Numbered from the stretch's first letter, positions 36,139 through 45,164 are shown. The stretch is 64,000 nt of DNA from Streptomyces coeruleorubidus (GCF_008705135.1 NZ_CP023694.1:5437001-5501000); one strand, 5' to 3'. A program made the numbers and translations. Notes: generated by a model not told the origin, from the letters alone.

Positions 36139-37442
36139 CCGCTGTCGACCACCAGTTGGTCAAGCGGTTCCGCCAGGACGCCGGCGACCGCATCGCCGAA
36201 CAGCGCCGACAGGACCAGATCAACAACGTCACTCCGATGTCCACGGAGGACGAACGGCAGTACGCCCGTGCCGTCATAGCCCAGATCCTGGAGGAGTACG
36301 CCCGCGCCGAGATCAACGCGGGCCGTACGCCGCTGGACGCCGAGACCGAGGAGCAGTACGCGGCCGCCGTGCACGCGGCCCTGTTCGGCGTCGGCCGGCT
36401 CCAGCCGCTGCTCGACAACCCCGAGGTCGAGAACATCGACATCAACGGGTGCGACCAGGTGTTCGTCGGCTACGCCGACGGGCGCGAGGTGAAGGGCGAT
36501 CCCGTCGCCGAGACCGACGAGGAGCTCATCGAGCTCATCCAGGTCCTCGGCGCCTACTCGGGCCTGTCCTCCCGCCCCTTCGACTCGGCCAACCCGCAGC
36601 TCGACCTGCGGCTTCCGGACGGTTCGCGGCTGTCCGCCGTCATGGACGTCGCCCGGCGCCCCGCGCTGTCCATCCGCCGCGCGCGCATGGGCAAGGTGTT
36701 CATCTCCGACCTCGTCGGCAACGGCACGCTGACCCCCGAGGTCGCCCACTTCCTGGCCTGCGCGGTCCGCGCCCGCAAGAACATCATGATCGCCGGCGCC
36801 ACCAACGCCGGTAAGACGACGCTCCTGCGCGCCCTCGCCAACGAGATCCCGCCGCACGAGCGCCTCATCACCGTCGAGCGGGCCCTGGAGCTCGGGCTCG
36901 ACACCTTCCCCGACCTGCACCCCAACGTCGTCGCCTTCGAGGAGCGCCTGCCCAACTCCGAGGGCCAGGGCGCCATCTCGATGGCGGAACTGGTGCGACG
37001 CTCGCTCCGTATGAACCCCTCCCGCGTCATCGTCGGTGAGGTCCTCGGCGACGAGATCGTCACCATGCTCAACGCGATGTCGCAGGGCAACGACGGCTCG
37101 CTGTCCACGATCCACGCCAACAGCTCCAGCGAGGTCTTCAACCGTATTTCCACCTACGCGTTGCAGGCCTCCGAGCGGCTGCCCATCGAGGCCAGCCAGT
37201 TGCTGATCGCGGGCGCGGTGAACTTCGTCGTCTTCATCCAGCGGCGCAACGACTTCGGCAACGGCGGCCGCCTCCAGCGCATGGTCACCTCCGTCCGCGA
37301 GGTCAACGGCGTCGACGGACGCGTCCTGTCCAGCGAGGTGTTCGCGGAGGCCCCCGACGGCCGGATCGTGCCGCACGCCCCCCTAGCCTGCCTGGAGGAA
37401 CTGATGGCACACGGCTACCGGCCGTCCGGGACCTGGGGGTGA
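36135..37442 (+). CDS. cpaF: CpaF/TadA-type pilus assembly ATPase
   Basis: The hexameric secretion ATPase of the Tad pilus. The 435-aa protein has an N-terminal helical domain, the arginine-finger region and a Walker A, GATNAGKTT, at about residues 221-229. An Asp box (ERALELGL), a Walker B region (RMNPSRVIVGEVLGDE) and the His box (STIHANSS) follow. All usual catalytic positions are present. It overlaps the upstream gene by 4 bases (ATGA). Confidence 0.92.
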   Translation: MTAVDHQLVKRFRQDAGDRIAEQRRQDQINNVTPMSTEDERQYARAVIAQILEEYARAEINAGRTPLDAETEEQYAAAVHAALFGVGRLQPLLDNPEVENIDINGCDQVFVGYADGREVKGDPVAETDEELIELIQVLGAYSGLSSRPFDSANPQLDLRLPDGSRLSAVMDVARRPALSIRRARMGKVFISDLVGNGTLTPEVAHFLACAVRARKNIMIAGATNAGKTTLLRALANEIPPHERLITVERALELGLDTFPDLHPNVVAFEERLPNSEGQGAISMAELVRRSLRMNPSRVIVGEVLGDEIVTMLNAMSQGNDGSLSTIHANSSSEVFNRISTYALQASERLPIEASQLLIAGAVNFVVFIQRRNDFGNGGRLQRMVTSVREVNGVDGRVLSSEVFAEAPDGRIVPHAPLACLEELMAHGYRPSGTWG

Positions 37443-37449
37443 GCCGGGG

Positions 37450-38430
37450 ATGAACACGACTCTCGCAGCAATCGGCTCGCTCGGCTCCATGGGCGGCCTG
37501 TTCTCCACCACCGTCCTGTACTCGATAGGAAGCGGCGTCGCCGTCGGCGGCGGCCTCGCCCTCCTCCTCGTCGCCGTGCGCGGACTTCCCGCCAAGCCCG
37601 ACCACGAGAAGCAGAAGGCCGCCGAGCGGGCGAGCGAACTCATCCGCTTCGCCGGCCAGCGCGGCTCGCTCGCCGCCATCGTCGGCCTGGTCGTCCTCCT
37701 CCTCACCCGCTGGGCGGTGGCGGGCATCGCGGCCGGCGTCCTCGTCTTCTTCTGGGACCGCCTGTTCGGCGGCGCCGGCGAGGAGCGGGCCGCCATGCGG
37801 CGCGTGGAGGCCCTGGCGTCCTGGACCGAGTCGCTGCGCGACACCATCGCCGGCGCGGTGGGCCTGGAGCAGGCCATCCCGGCCTCGGCCCGCGCCGCCG
37901 CCCCGGTCCTGCGCCCCCACCTCGACGCCCTCGTCGACCGCCTGCGCGCCCGCACCCCGCTGCCGGAGGCGCTCCAGCACCTCGCCGACGAGATCGACGA
38001 CGCCTCCGCCGACATCATCGTCGCGGCCCTGATCCTCAACGCCCGCCTGCGCGGACCCGGTCTGCGCCAGGTGCTGGGCGCGCTGGCGAAGTCGGCGCGC
38101 GAGGAAGTGGACATGCGGCAGCGGGTGATGGCGCAGCGGGCGTCCACGCGGCGATCGGTGCAGATCGTGGTCGCCGTCTCGGTGGCCTTCGTCCTCGGCC
38201 TGTCGATCTTCAACCGTGAGTTCGTCGAGCCGTACGGCTCCCCCCTCGGCCAGGTCGTGCTCGCCGGCGTCTGCGCCCTGTTCGCCATGGGCTTCTGGTG
38301 GCTGCGCAAGCTGTCGGCCATCGAGACGCCCGAGCGCTTCCTCGTCCGGGACGAGTCGTCGATCCAGTTCGTCCGGCCCCGCACGCCCGCGCAGCAGCCG
38401 CTCCAGCAGGAAGAGGGGGTACGACGGTGA
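37450..38430 (+). CDS. tadB: TadB-type inner-membrane pilus platform protein
   Basis: A 326-aa T2SF-domain protein. Hydrophobic segments lie near residues 20-40, 75-105, 238-255 and 265-285. The cytoplasmic helical T2SF core holds ALASWTESLRDTIAGAVGLEQAI and LADEIDDASADIIVAAL. It anchors the CpaF ATPase together with TadC. It overlaps the next gene by 4 bases (GTGA). Confidence 0.88.
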   Translation: MNTTLAAIGSLGSMGGLFSTTVLYSIGSGVAVGGGLALLLVAVRGLPAKPDHEKQKAAERASELIRFAGQRGSLAAIVGLVVLLLTRWAVAGIAAGVLVFFWDRLFGGAGEERAAMRRVEALASWTESLRDTIAGAVGLEQAIPASARAAAPVLRPHLDALVDRLRARTPLPEALQHLADEIDDASADIIVAALILNARLRGPGLRQVLGALAKSAREEVDMRQRVMAQRASTRRSVQIVVAVSVAFVLGLSIFNREFVEPYGSPLGQVVLAGVCALFAMGFWWLRKLSAIETPERFLVRDESSIQFVRPRTPAQQPLQQEEGVRR

Positions 38431-39350
38431 ACGACCTGACGATGCCGATCACGGTCGGCGCGGTCATCGGCCTGGGCTTCTACGTCCTCGTGCGTGCCCT
38501 GATGCCGTCGAAGCGCAGCGCGATCTCCCAGGTCGCGCGGATCGACGCGATGCGGGCGCGCGGCTCGGCCTACGAGTCCTCGCGGCGGCAGGCGGACACC
38601 AGCCGGTTCGGCTCGCTGCGGGCCGAAGTCGGGCAGCGGGTCGCCGAGTTCTACCTCCAGCAGGGCTGGGAGCAGCGCTCGCTGCGCGCGGACCTGGCGG
38701 TCCTGGACCGCAGCTGGGAGAAGTTCCTGGCGACGAAGGTGCTGCTGGGGGTGGCGGGCCTGTTCTTCGGCCCGTTCCTCTTCGCCATCGTCTGGACGCT
38801 GGCCATCGCCGACAGCCCGATCATCCCGGTGTGGCTGGCGCTGCTGTGCGCGGCGGTCTTCTTCTTCCTGCCCGACCTGGAGATCCGGCGGGACGCGGCC
38901 AAGAAGCGGCGCGACCTGCGGCGTGTGATCGGCGCGTACCTCGACCTGGTGTCGATGAGCCTCGCCGGCGGACGCGGCCTGCCCGAGGCCCTGATGGCGG
39001 CGGCCGAGATCTCCGAAGGCTGGGCCAACCAGCGCATCCGCAACGCCCTGTCCGACGCCCGTATCACCGGCGTCAGCCAGTGGCAGGCACTCGGCCAGCT
39101 CGGCGAGGAACTGGGCGTCGAGGAGCTCAAGGACCTCTCCGCCTCCCTGGCCCTGGTCGCGGACGACGGTGCCAAGGTGCGCGAGTCCCTCGCCTCCCGG
39201 GCCGAGACCATGCGGCACCGCGAACTCGCCGAGATCGAGGGCAGCGCGGGCGAGAAGTCCCAGTCGATGCTCGTCGCCCAGCTGCTGCTGTGCGCCGGCT
39301 TCCTGGTGTTCCTGATCTACCCGGCGGCGATGCGGGTGTTCCAGGTGTGA
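38427..39350 (+). CDS. tadC: TadC-type inner-membrane pilus platform protein
   Basis: A 307-aa T2SF-domain protein paired with TadB. It has an N-terminal membrane segment, two segments near residues 110-150 and a C-terminal one (LLLCAGFLVFLIYPAAM). The T2SF core shows YLDLVSMSLAGGRGLPEALMAA. The start is GTG 38427, overlapping the tadB stop. A longer frame from 38298 is not supported. Confidence 0.88.
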   Translation: MNDLTMPITVGAVIGLGFYVLVRALMPSKRSAISQVARIDAMRARGSAYESSRRQADTSRFGSLRAEVGQRVAEFYLQQGWEQRSLRADLAVLDRSWEKFLATKVLLGVAGLFFGPFLFAIVWTLAIADSPIIPVWLALLCAAVFFFLPDLEIRRDAAKKRRDLRRVIGAYLDLVSMSLAGGRGLPEALMAAAEISEGWANQRIRNALSDARITGVSQWQALGQLGEELGVEELKDLSASLALVADDGAKVRESLASRAETMRHRELAEIEGSAGEKSQSMLVAQLLLCAGFLVFLIYPAAMRVFQV

Positions 39351-39407
39351 AAGCTGCTCGCCCATCCGACTGCCCACAGAATCAGCTGAGTTGAGAGGAC
39401 AACCCCC

Positions 39408-39659
39408 ATGAACGGACGCAACTTCCACACGGGCATCCCGGCGGTGGACTTCCTGGTCGTCTTCCTGCAGGGCCGCGTGGAGCGTGCCCGGTCCGGTGAA
39501 CTCGACCGCGGTGCCTCCGCCGTCGAGTGGGTCATCATCTCCGCCGTGGTGGTGGCGATCGTCGGCGTCGTCGCCGCGATCATCAACCGCGCGCTGGAGG
39601 GTGGTGCCGAGAAGGTCGAGAACTGCATCAACGGCGCCAACCAGAGCGGCACCTGCTGA
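39408..39659 (+). CDS. flp: Flp-type pilin (prepilin)
   Basis: This 83-aa prepilin is the structural subunit of the Tad pilus. It has a positively charged leader of about 35 residues, a cleavage region DRGASAVEW with the Glu five residues after the predicted Gly-Ala cut, and a hydrophobic helix (VIISAVVVAIVGVVAAII). The tail ends with two Cys (NCINGANQSGTC). The prepilin peptidase is probably encoded at 51079. ATG follows GAGAGGA. Confidence 0.9.
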   Translation: MNGRNFHTGIPAVDFLVVFLQGRVERARSGELDRGASAVEWVIISAVVVAIVGVVAAIINRALEGGAEKVENCINGANQSGTC

Positions 39660-39694
39660 GCGTCGTACGGACAACGGGGTTGACGGGGTTGCAC

Positions 39695-40150
39695 GTGAGC
39701 GTGGGCAGATGGGTGCGCCGCAGGGCGGAAGCCGTACGGAAGTCGGCGGCCACCCGCGGCGACTCCGGCATGACCGCGATCGAGTTCGTGCTGCTCACCC
39801 CGGTCCTCTTCTTCATGATCTTCGCCACGGTGCAGTTCGCGCTGTATTTCTTCGCCGACCACGTGGCCCAGGCGGCGGCCCAGGCAGGCGCCCGCAAGGC
39901 CCGCGCCACGGCCGACGAACAGCCGGGTGCCTGGCGGGGCGAGGCACGGGACGTGGTGGACAGCTACATCAGACAACTGGGCCCCAAGCTGGTGCTCTCA
40001 CCCGACGTGGAGCTGCTCCAGCCGGAGCAGAACACCGTGGGCGTGGAGATCACGGCACGGGTCCCGACGGTGTTCCCCGGGCTCGACATGACCGTGCACG
40101 CCCAGTCGGTCGGACCGGTGGAGCGGTTCGTGCGGGATGAGGGGAACTAG
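39695..40150 (+). CDS. tadE: TadE-family pilus minor pilin-like protein
   Basis: The 151-aa product has a cytoplasmic basic N-terminus and the TadE motif DSGMTAIEFVLLTPVLFFMIF, followed by an extracytoplasmic domain. GTG 39695 is the most natural start of a longer open frame; no strong ribosome site is visible. It follows flp by 35 bp and its stop touches the next GTG. Confidence 0.82.
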   Translation: MSVGRWVRRRAEAVRKSAATRGDSGMTAIEFVLLTPVLFFMIFATVQFALYFFADHVAQAAAQAGARKARATADEQPGAWRGEARDVVDSYIRQLGPKLVLSPDVELLQPEQNTVGVEITARVPTVFPGLDMTVHAQSVGPVERFVRDEGN

Positions 40151-40621
40151 GTGAACGTCTCTTCCCTGCGGGACCGCCGGTCCGCGGTCGAGGCCTTGCG
40201 GGGCGAGGAGGGCCTGTCCGCGGCCCGGGACGACCGAGGCCTGTCCACGGTCGAGGTCGTGATCCTCGCGCCGGTGATGATCCTCTTCATCCTCGTCCTG
40301 GTGGCCTTCGGCCAGATGGTCGAGGGACGCGGAGCGATCGACGGTGCCGCACGGGACGCGGCCCGGGCCGGATCGCTCCAGTGGGATGTCGGCAACGCCA
40401 TGGCGGAAGCGCGCAAGGCGGCCCAGGCCAACCTCACGGACGTCTGCACGGGCCCGGTGACCGTCACCAAGACCAGCGCGGGCTTCGCCGACGCCGACCT
40501 GTTCACCGTCGAGGTGAGCTGTCAGGTCCGTGGTCTCGCGATGGTCGGCCTGGACATCAAGACCCGGATGTCCGGATCCTTCACGGCACCGCTGGACCCG
40601 TTCAAGAGGAAGGCGGGCTGA
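40151..40621 (+). CDS. TadE-like pilus protein
   Basis: The 156-aa product has a basic cytoplasmic tail and the motif DRGLSTVEVVILAPVMILFIL, then a helical extracytoplasmic part with AAARDAARAG-like repeats and two Cys (DVCTGPVTV, EVSCQVRG). It starts at GTG right after the upstream stop. It is probably a second pseudopilin of the pilus. Confidence 0.82.
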   Translation: MNVSSLRDRRSAVEALRGEEGLSAARDDRGLSTVEVVILAPVMILFILVLVAFGQMVEGRGAIDGAARDAARAGSLQWDVGNAMAEARKAAQANLTDVCTGPVTVTKTSAGFADADLFTVEVSCQVRGLAMVGLDIKTRMSGSFTAPLDPFKRKAG

Positions 40622-40632
40622 GGGAGTTGAAC

Positions 40633-41103
40633 ATGCCCTTCCAGACCACCGCCCTCCGCACCTGGCTGTCGTCCCGCCGAGAGCGGCTGGACGACCGAGG
40701 CTCCGGCGCCGGCGCGGTCATCATCTTCGCGCTCGTCTTCATCTCGCTCTCGGCCTTCGTCATCGACGGCGGCCTGTCCATCTCCAAGCGGGAACGCGCC
40801 GCGGACATCGCCGAACAGGCCGCCCGCTATGCCGCCCAGGACATCGACCGCGAGGCCCTCTACGAGAACGAGGGCGGCCCGGCCCCGATCAACTTCGAGA
40901 ACTGCAACGCCCGCGTGAAGACCTTCGCCCGCGAGATGGACATGACGGGCCCGGACATCGCGGCGACCCACTGCGTGGCGGCGAACGCCGAGGAGGTACA
41001 GGTCGAGGTGCAGCTCACCTACTCCCCGGTTTTCACGGGGATGTTCTACGGCGGTGACGTGGTCGTCCACGGGCAGGCGGTGGCGGAGAACGAGGTCGGG
41101 TGA
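40633..41103 (+). CDS. TadG-like pilus protein (short)
   Basis: The 156-aa product has the N-terminal signature DRGSGAGAVIIFALVFISLSAFVIDGG of TadG-type proteins, then RERAADIAEQAARYAA, and two Cys (FENCNARV, THCVAAN). It is short compared with full-length TadG proteins, which carry a vWA domain. ATG 40633 follows GGGAG. Confidence 0.8.
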   Translation: MPFQTTALRTWLSSRRERLDDRGSGAGAVIIFALVFISLSAFVIDGGLSISKRERAADIAEQAARYAAQDIDREALYENEGGPAPINFENCNARVKTFAREMDMTGPDIAATHCVAANAEEVQVEVQLTYSPVFTGMFYGGDVVVHGQAVAENEVG

Positions 41104-41173
41104 GCGGTCACCACTGCGGGTGAACCCCCAGCCGGTGCCGTTGCTGTCAACGTCGCTCGCCGTTGGTTCGGGC

Positions 41174-41524
41174 ATGAAACGGTGGATCAACTCTGCCCTT
41201 GTGACCGCGTTCGCGGGATCACTGATGCTGACGGCTGTGTCTGCCGCCGACGCGGTGGCCAGCTCGGCTGAACCGCGGGGCAAGTGCGTGTGGCTGACGG
41301 TGACGGGGAAGAAGGTCGCCGTACGCCGACCGGCGAAGGACGAGTTCTCAGCCCGGCCGAACAGCCCGGTGAACCATTACGTCCACCGAGGGGACCGACT
41401 TCGCAGCTGCGTCATGACGTTCAACCGCGGGGGCCCGCAGTACCGCGCCTGCGGGCGGTACGGGAGGGACTGGTACGTCGTCCGGGGCGGTCAGATCCCC
41501 ACGACGTGCGTACGCGTGAACTGA
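41174..41524 (+). CDS. Secreted SH3-like domain protein
   Basis: The 116-aa product has a signal peptide (KRWINSALVTAFAGSLML, cleavage near residue 28) and a compact C-terminal domain with four Cys (GKCVWL, LRSCVM, YRACG, PTTCV). The pattern KKVAVRRPAK, VHRGDRLRSC and DWYVVRGGQIP fits a bacterial SH3-like fold, so it may bind the cell wall. The upstream frame from 41054 is not coding. Confidence 0.7.
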   Translation: MKRWINSALVTAFAGSLMLTAVSAADAVASSAEPRGKCVWLTVTGKKVAVRRPAKDEFSARPNSPVNHYVHRGDRLRSCVMTFNRGGPQYRACGRYGRDWYVVRGGQIPTTCVRVN

Positions 41525-41563
41525 CCCTGCCGGCGCGGGAGGTGTGTGCCTCGCATCCGACGG

Positions 41564-43393
41564 CTACTCGGGCTTCCACTGGGTGGCAGTGGCCACGTAG
41601 GTGCGAAGCTGGTCGTTGTCGGCGGTCCCCGCGTTGACCTTGGTGATCCAAAGGTGAGTGACGGCGCCCTCTCCGGACACGACGCAGAGACCGGTGCCTG
41701 CCTTGAGAAGCGAGTCGTCCCTGATCCGGCTGAGCGGGATGGGGTTGGGGAGCGAGCCCTCGAGGGCTGAGTCGCGGCAGGCGGTGGGCGTGGGGCGCCG
41801 CTCGCTGGTGGTGCCGTAGGAGCCTTCGTCGTCGGCGAGCCGGATCCCGTTCGTCTTGATGGGGTCAGGGCAGTCCGTATAGGTGAGCCAGCCGCCGGAG
41901 GACGGTATGTAGCCGGCTCCGGTCTCCACGCTCAGGTCGTTGATGTCGAGGATCGTCGCGTCGGAGGGCCTGCACATCGTCCCCGACCCGATGTCCTCGG
42001 CGGTGGGGATGTACTTCGGCGCCCGCAGCACGAGGTTCTTGTCCCGTGCGCTGATCTGCCAGCCGGCTTCCGACTTCGGGGCGTCCGTGATCGTGGGCGA
42101 GGCGCCGGGGGAGGCGGCCGTGCCGGCAGCGGGGTCGGCTCCTTGGGAAAGGTCCTGGGCGTCGCCGGAAACGGTGGTCTCCCTCGAGTCGTCCGTCATC
42201 ACCTGGTAAGCGGCGACGGAACCCCCACCCACCGCCAGCGCCGCAACGACGGCGATCACGGTGATCAGTGCCTTGGGACGGGATTTGGCGGGACGGTCCG
42301 GCGCTTCGGCTCCAGCGGCCGGTGCCGACTGCGGAGGGTACGAGGGAGCGGTGGGAGCCGCGGCCACGAACGCATCCCCCGGGGAGTGTGCCGGCCGTGT
42401 CGGCGCGGCGGCTGCGAAGGCGGCCTGAGGAGGCAGCCCCGGCTGGGTGGGGACCGGTGGTGTCGGCGAGGAACTCGTTGCGGTCGGCGCGGGAGAGGAA
42501 TGCAGGCGAAGTGTCTCCTCCTGCCGGCTGATCTGCTCCTGCACGGCCGGTGGCAGCCACCAGCCCTCATGCCGGATCAACCCGCCTGTACCGGCCAGGG
42601 TGTTGCACGCCTCGATGATCTGCCCAGGGGTGGGCCGGACGCCCGGATCCTTGGCCAGGCAGCCGGCGACGACGCCACGCAGTTCTTCCGGACAAGCATG
42701 GAGATCAGGTTCGTTGGAGACGATCCGGTACAGCAGCGCGTGCGAGGCACCCTCGCCGAAGGGATGCCGACCGGTCGCCGCGAAGTATGCGACCAGACCG
42801 AGCGCGAAGACGTCCAGAGCAGGCGTGACGTCACCGCCCATGGCCTGCTCCGGCGCCATGTACGCAGGCGTACCGAGCCGTACGTCCGTACCAGTCAACG
42901 CAGTCGTGTCGGCGGCGCGGGCGATGCCGAAATCGATGACACGTGGCCCGTCGGAGGCCAACAAAACATTGGAGGGCTTGAGATCCCGATGAATGACGCC
43001 GGCCGCGTGGATCGTCTGAAGTGCCTCCGCGATACCGGCGGTCAACTGCAACACCGTACGCAGCGGCAGCGTCCCGTGCTGGTACACGGCGGACGCGAGA
43101 GAGGGACCGGGAACGTATCCGATCGCGAGCCACGGCTCGGGACCGTCGGTGAAGCTGTCGAGGACGGGTGCGGTGTACGGCCCCTGCACCCGCCGTGCTG
43201 CTGTGACCTCCTGGGCGAAACGCTTGCGGAACTCCGGATCCTGCGCGTACTCCCGCCGGACGACCTTGAGTGCGACCGGCTGTCCGCCCCGGGTGTGCGA
43301 CAGGTAGACCATGCCCATGCCGCCCTCGCCCAGCCGTGCCCTGAGACGGTAACCGGCTATCTCTTGGGCGTCGTCGGGCGACAGTGCGTCCAT
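41564..43393 (-). CDS. Membrane Ser/Thr protein kinase (Hanks type)
   Basis: The 609-aa protein has a kinase domain (about residues 14-270): GEGGMG loop 22-27, Lys43, HRDLKPSN 135-142, DFG 154-156 and APEQ. A Pro/Ala/Thr-rich linker and one membrane segment near residue 385 (ALITVIAVVAALAVGGGSV) follow, then an extracytoplasmic domain with a Cys set (MCRPSD, YTDCPD, TACRD, GLCVV) that I do not recognise. All catalytic residues are present, so it is probably active. It is convergent with the SH3-like gene, 39 bp away. Confidence 0.9.
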   Translation of the reverse strand: MDALSPDDAQEIAGYRLRARLGEGGMGMVYLSHTRGGQPVALKVVRREYAQDPEFRKRFAQEVTAARRVQGPYTAPVLDSFTDGPEPWLAIGYVPGPSLASAVYQHGTLPLRTVLQLTAGIAEALQTIHAAGVIHRDLKPSNVLLASDGPRVIDFGIARAADTTALTGTDVRLGTPAYMAPEQAMGGDVTPALDVFALGLVAYFAATGRHPFGEGASHALLYRIVSNEPDLHACPEELRGVVAGCLAKDPGVRPTPGQIIEACNTLAGTGGLIRHEGWWLPPAVQEQISRQEETLRLHSSPAPTATSSSPTPPVPTQPGLPPQAAFAAAAPTRPAHSPGDAFVAAAPTAPSYPPQSAPAAGAEAPDRPAKSRPKALITVIAVVAALAVGGGSVAAYQVMTDDSRETTVSGDAQDLSQGADPAAGTAASPGASPTITDAPKSEAGWQISARDKNLVLRAPKYIPTAEDIGSGTMCRPSDATILDINDLSVETGAGYIPSSGGWLTYTDCPDPIKTNGIRLADDEGSYGTTSERRPTPTACRDSALEGSLPNPIPLSRIRDDSLLKAGTGLCVVSGEGAVTHLWITKVNAGTADNDQLRTYVATATQWKPE

Positions 43394-43833
43394 GGGGGAG
43401 TCCTTCCGGATCTTGTGGGGGCTACGTCATGTTACGGAAGGGGTGGGAGCGGTCGGTGGTGCGGTCGGAGCATGACCGCCGCACCTGCCTCCGGACCGCG
43501 GCAGGACGTGACGGTGCAGAAGATCCAGCCGGTGAACCCGTGATCCCGAATATTCGACGGATCTGCACACTGTTCACGGCGAGGCCGTGACAAATCAGGG
43601 CATGAACTGAGCACCACTCACTTACCCCACCCTGCATTGCACTCTGATATCGCGCAGTGGTGGAACATGTGAAGGCGACGAGCCTTTCCGTGACTAAATG
43701 GTCACACACATGAATTCGGTCACCGGAATCCGTCGCACCCCCATAACCACTGACTGGCCGACCCTTCTCCCGACGTGCTTTGATCGGTCGCGCTCGAGCA
43801 CTTCGAATTATTGAACGAAGGGAACCGCCTTCC
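43394..43833. other. Gene-free region between the kinase and the GG-leader peptide gene
   Basis: This holds the VQEIQ-type remnant at 43502-43543. The rest is lower in GC than its flanks and shows no credible frame. It includes the divergent promoter space for both neighbours. Confidence 0.5.
43502..43543 (+). pseudogene. 3' remnant of a VQEIQ-tail secreted protein gene
   Basis: The plus strand reads QDVTVQKIQPVNP followed by TGA, matching the terminus QDVTVQEIQSVNR of the 16716 protein. No upstream homologous sequence is present. Confidence 0.6.
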
Positions 43834-44061
43834 ATGGCCTTCACCCCGCAGATCCAGACCGCCCACATGTCCGACGCCGAGCTGGACACCATCGCCGGCG
43901 GCCAGGCGGGCGGCACCGCGGGTGCCGGCGCCGCGGCCGGTCTCTACGTCGAGACCACGGCCGCTGGCGTCACCGCCGGTGTTGGCGGCGGCCTGGGCCT
44001 CGCCGTTTCGCCCCAGGGCGTCGGCGCGGACCTGCACCTCAACGCCGCGGTCGCTTCCTGA
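43834..44061 (+). CDS. Small peptide with double-glycine leader (bacteriocin-like precursor)
   Basis: The 75-aa product starts MAFTPQIQTAHMSDAELDTI and continues AGGQ; the leader matches the [LM]S-x-x-EL-x-x-I-x-GG pattern cleaved by peptidase-containing ABC exporters, with GG at residues 22-23. The predicted 52-residue core is Gly/Ala/Val/Thr-rich and has no Cys. ATG follows AAGGGAA and a strong terminator follows the stop. No exporter, modification enzyme or immunity gene is recognised nearby, so it may be orphan or use a partner elsewhere. Confidence 0.6.
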   Translation: MAFTPQIQTAHMSDAELDTIAGGQAGGTAGAGAAAGLYVETTAAGVTAGVGGGLGLAVSPQGVGADLHLNAAVAS

Positions 44062-44074
44062 CTCCAGGCGCGCG

Positions 44075-44107
44075 AAAGGCCCCGGATCTCCGTATCCGGG
44101 GCCTTTT
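44075..44107 (+). terminator. Rho-independent terminator after the GG-leader peptide gene
   Basis: A perfect 13-bp stem (AAAGGCCCCGGAT with ATCCGGGGCCTTT) around a 6-base loop, followed by T. Confidence 0.9.
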
Positions 44108-44125
44108 CACGTCAGGGGCGCGGCT

Positions 44126-44482
44126 TTACTTGCCGCCGTCAGCGTTCCCCTTGCCGCCCTTCCCGCCCCGCTTGTCCTCGGTCTTCATGGCATCGTTGAT
44201 CTGCTTGGCGAGCTCGTCATCAAGCTTCTTGAACTCACGGACAACGGCATCGGACATACTCGCCAGCGCATCGAGCTGCTGCGTGATGTCCTCGCGCCCG
44301 TCCTCCCAATTGGACTCGAAATCACCGAGCGCGTCATTGACGCTGCCGTCGCCGATGTCGTCCTTGTAGGACTCGAAGAGCTTCTTGGTGTGATTCAGAC
44401 GGGTCTTGATGGAACGCAGCCGGCGCCCGTAGCCCTCCAGCTCGCTCAGCGGGAGTGCGAGGTCGCTCTTGCCGTTGCCCAT
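44126..44482 (-). CDS. Helical-hairpin WXG100-superfamily-like protein
   Basis: The 118-aa protein has two long helices with the turn FESNWEDGREDI containing a W-x-x-G, and a Lys/Gly-rich tail (KRGGKGGKGNADGGK). It has no signal peptide. The size and shape match T7SS-linked helical hairpins that sit upstream of polymorphic toxins. A toxin-like N-terminal remnant begins divergently at 44651, a common arrangement. ATG 44482 follows GGGGG. Confidence 0.6.
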   Translation of the reverse strand: MGNGKSDLALPLSELEGYGRRLRSIKTRLNHTKKLFESYKDDIGDGSVNDALGDFESNWEDGREDITQQLDALASMSDAVVREFKKLDDELAKQINDAMKTEDKRGGKGGKGNADGGK

Positions 44483-44650
44483 GTGGCAGCCCCCAACGTC
44501 CAACGCCCTGATCTCATCTGAACCGTACCCCGAGCTGATCTTTCCGTCGAACGGTTGTGCTCCGGGGATCGCGAACACGCGCCGCCGCCTTGTAAGTTCA
44601 CGTGTGCATACGGGTGTTGGCGTTGAAGTGCGGGTGACGGGGGTTGCGGT

Positions 44651-44752
44651 ATGGCGGGGCACAGGCTTGCGAACTGGCATGTCCTGGACTTGGACAAGGA
44701 TCCGACACCTGGTGATCCGCAGCGGGTGCGCACGCTTGCGAAGCAGTTGTGA
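44651..44752 (+). pseudogene. N-terminal remnant of a polymorphic-toxin-like gene
   Basis: The frame reads MAGHRLANWHVLDLDKDPTP and then GDPQRVRTLAKQL and stops at residue 33. The W-H-V-L-D-L-D-x-DPTPGDP-x-RVRTLA wording is familiar as the start of Streptomyces T7SS-type toxins. Nothing of a toxin domain follows; an immunity-like gene comes next. Confidence 0.5.
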
Positions 44753-44789
44753 GGCAAGGCAATGGAAATCATCCTGGACCCTCCGAGTG

Positions 44790-45161
44790 ATGGGGCCCTT
44801 CGATCATGATCCCACGGTGCAGATTCAGGCCATGGGGGACGACTTCGACGCCGTCGTCATCCTCAGGGACCAGAAAACGGTCAATGCCGTCGATGTCTCG
44901 GCTCCCGAGGAGGAGGACTCAGACCTGCGTGTCATGTGGCGCGGATTCGACGTCTTCCGGACTCCTGCTCGTCAGTTGCTCCAGGCATTCTCCGAGGCGG
45001 GATACCGAATCGACGACTCCAACCCCGAGGAACCCGTCGTGCTCGATCTGACGATCGCCTTCAACCGCTGGACATCCCAGGAGGTCCCCGTGGACCCCGA
45101 AGACGGTCTGCCGCTGTATTTCACGGCGGCCCTGGTCTCGAACGAGAACCCGTCCGTCTGA
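44790..45161 (+). CDS. Immunity-like protein, 5' part probably deleted
   Basis: The 123-aa product ends with FRTPARQLLQAFSEAGYRID, then a Leu-rich beta part (VLDLTIAFNRWTSQEVP) and LPLYFTAALVSNENPSV, resembling Streptomyces immunity-like proteins. An out-of-frame start (44762, MEIILDPPSD) just upstream looks like the genuine family N-terminus, so an internal deletion of the 5' part plus a frameshift is likely. Paired with the toxin remnant at 44651. Confidence 0.5.
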   Translation: MGPFDHDPTVQIQAMGDDFDAVVILRDQKTVNAVDVSAPEEEDSDLRVMWRGFDVFRTPARQLLQAFSEAGYRIDDSNPEEPVVLDLTIAFNRWTSQEVPVDPEDGLPLYFTAALVSNENPSV

Positions 45162-45164
45162 CCG

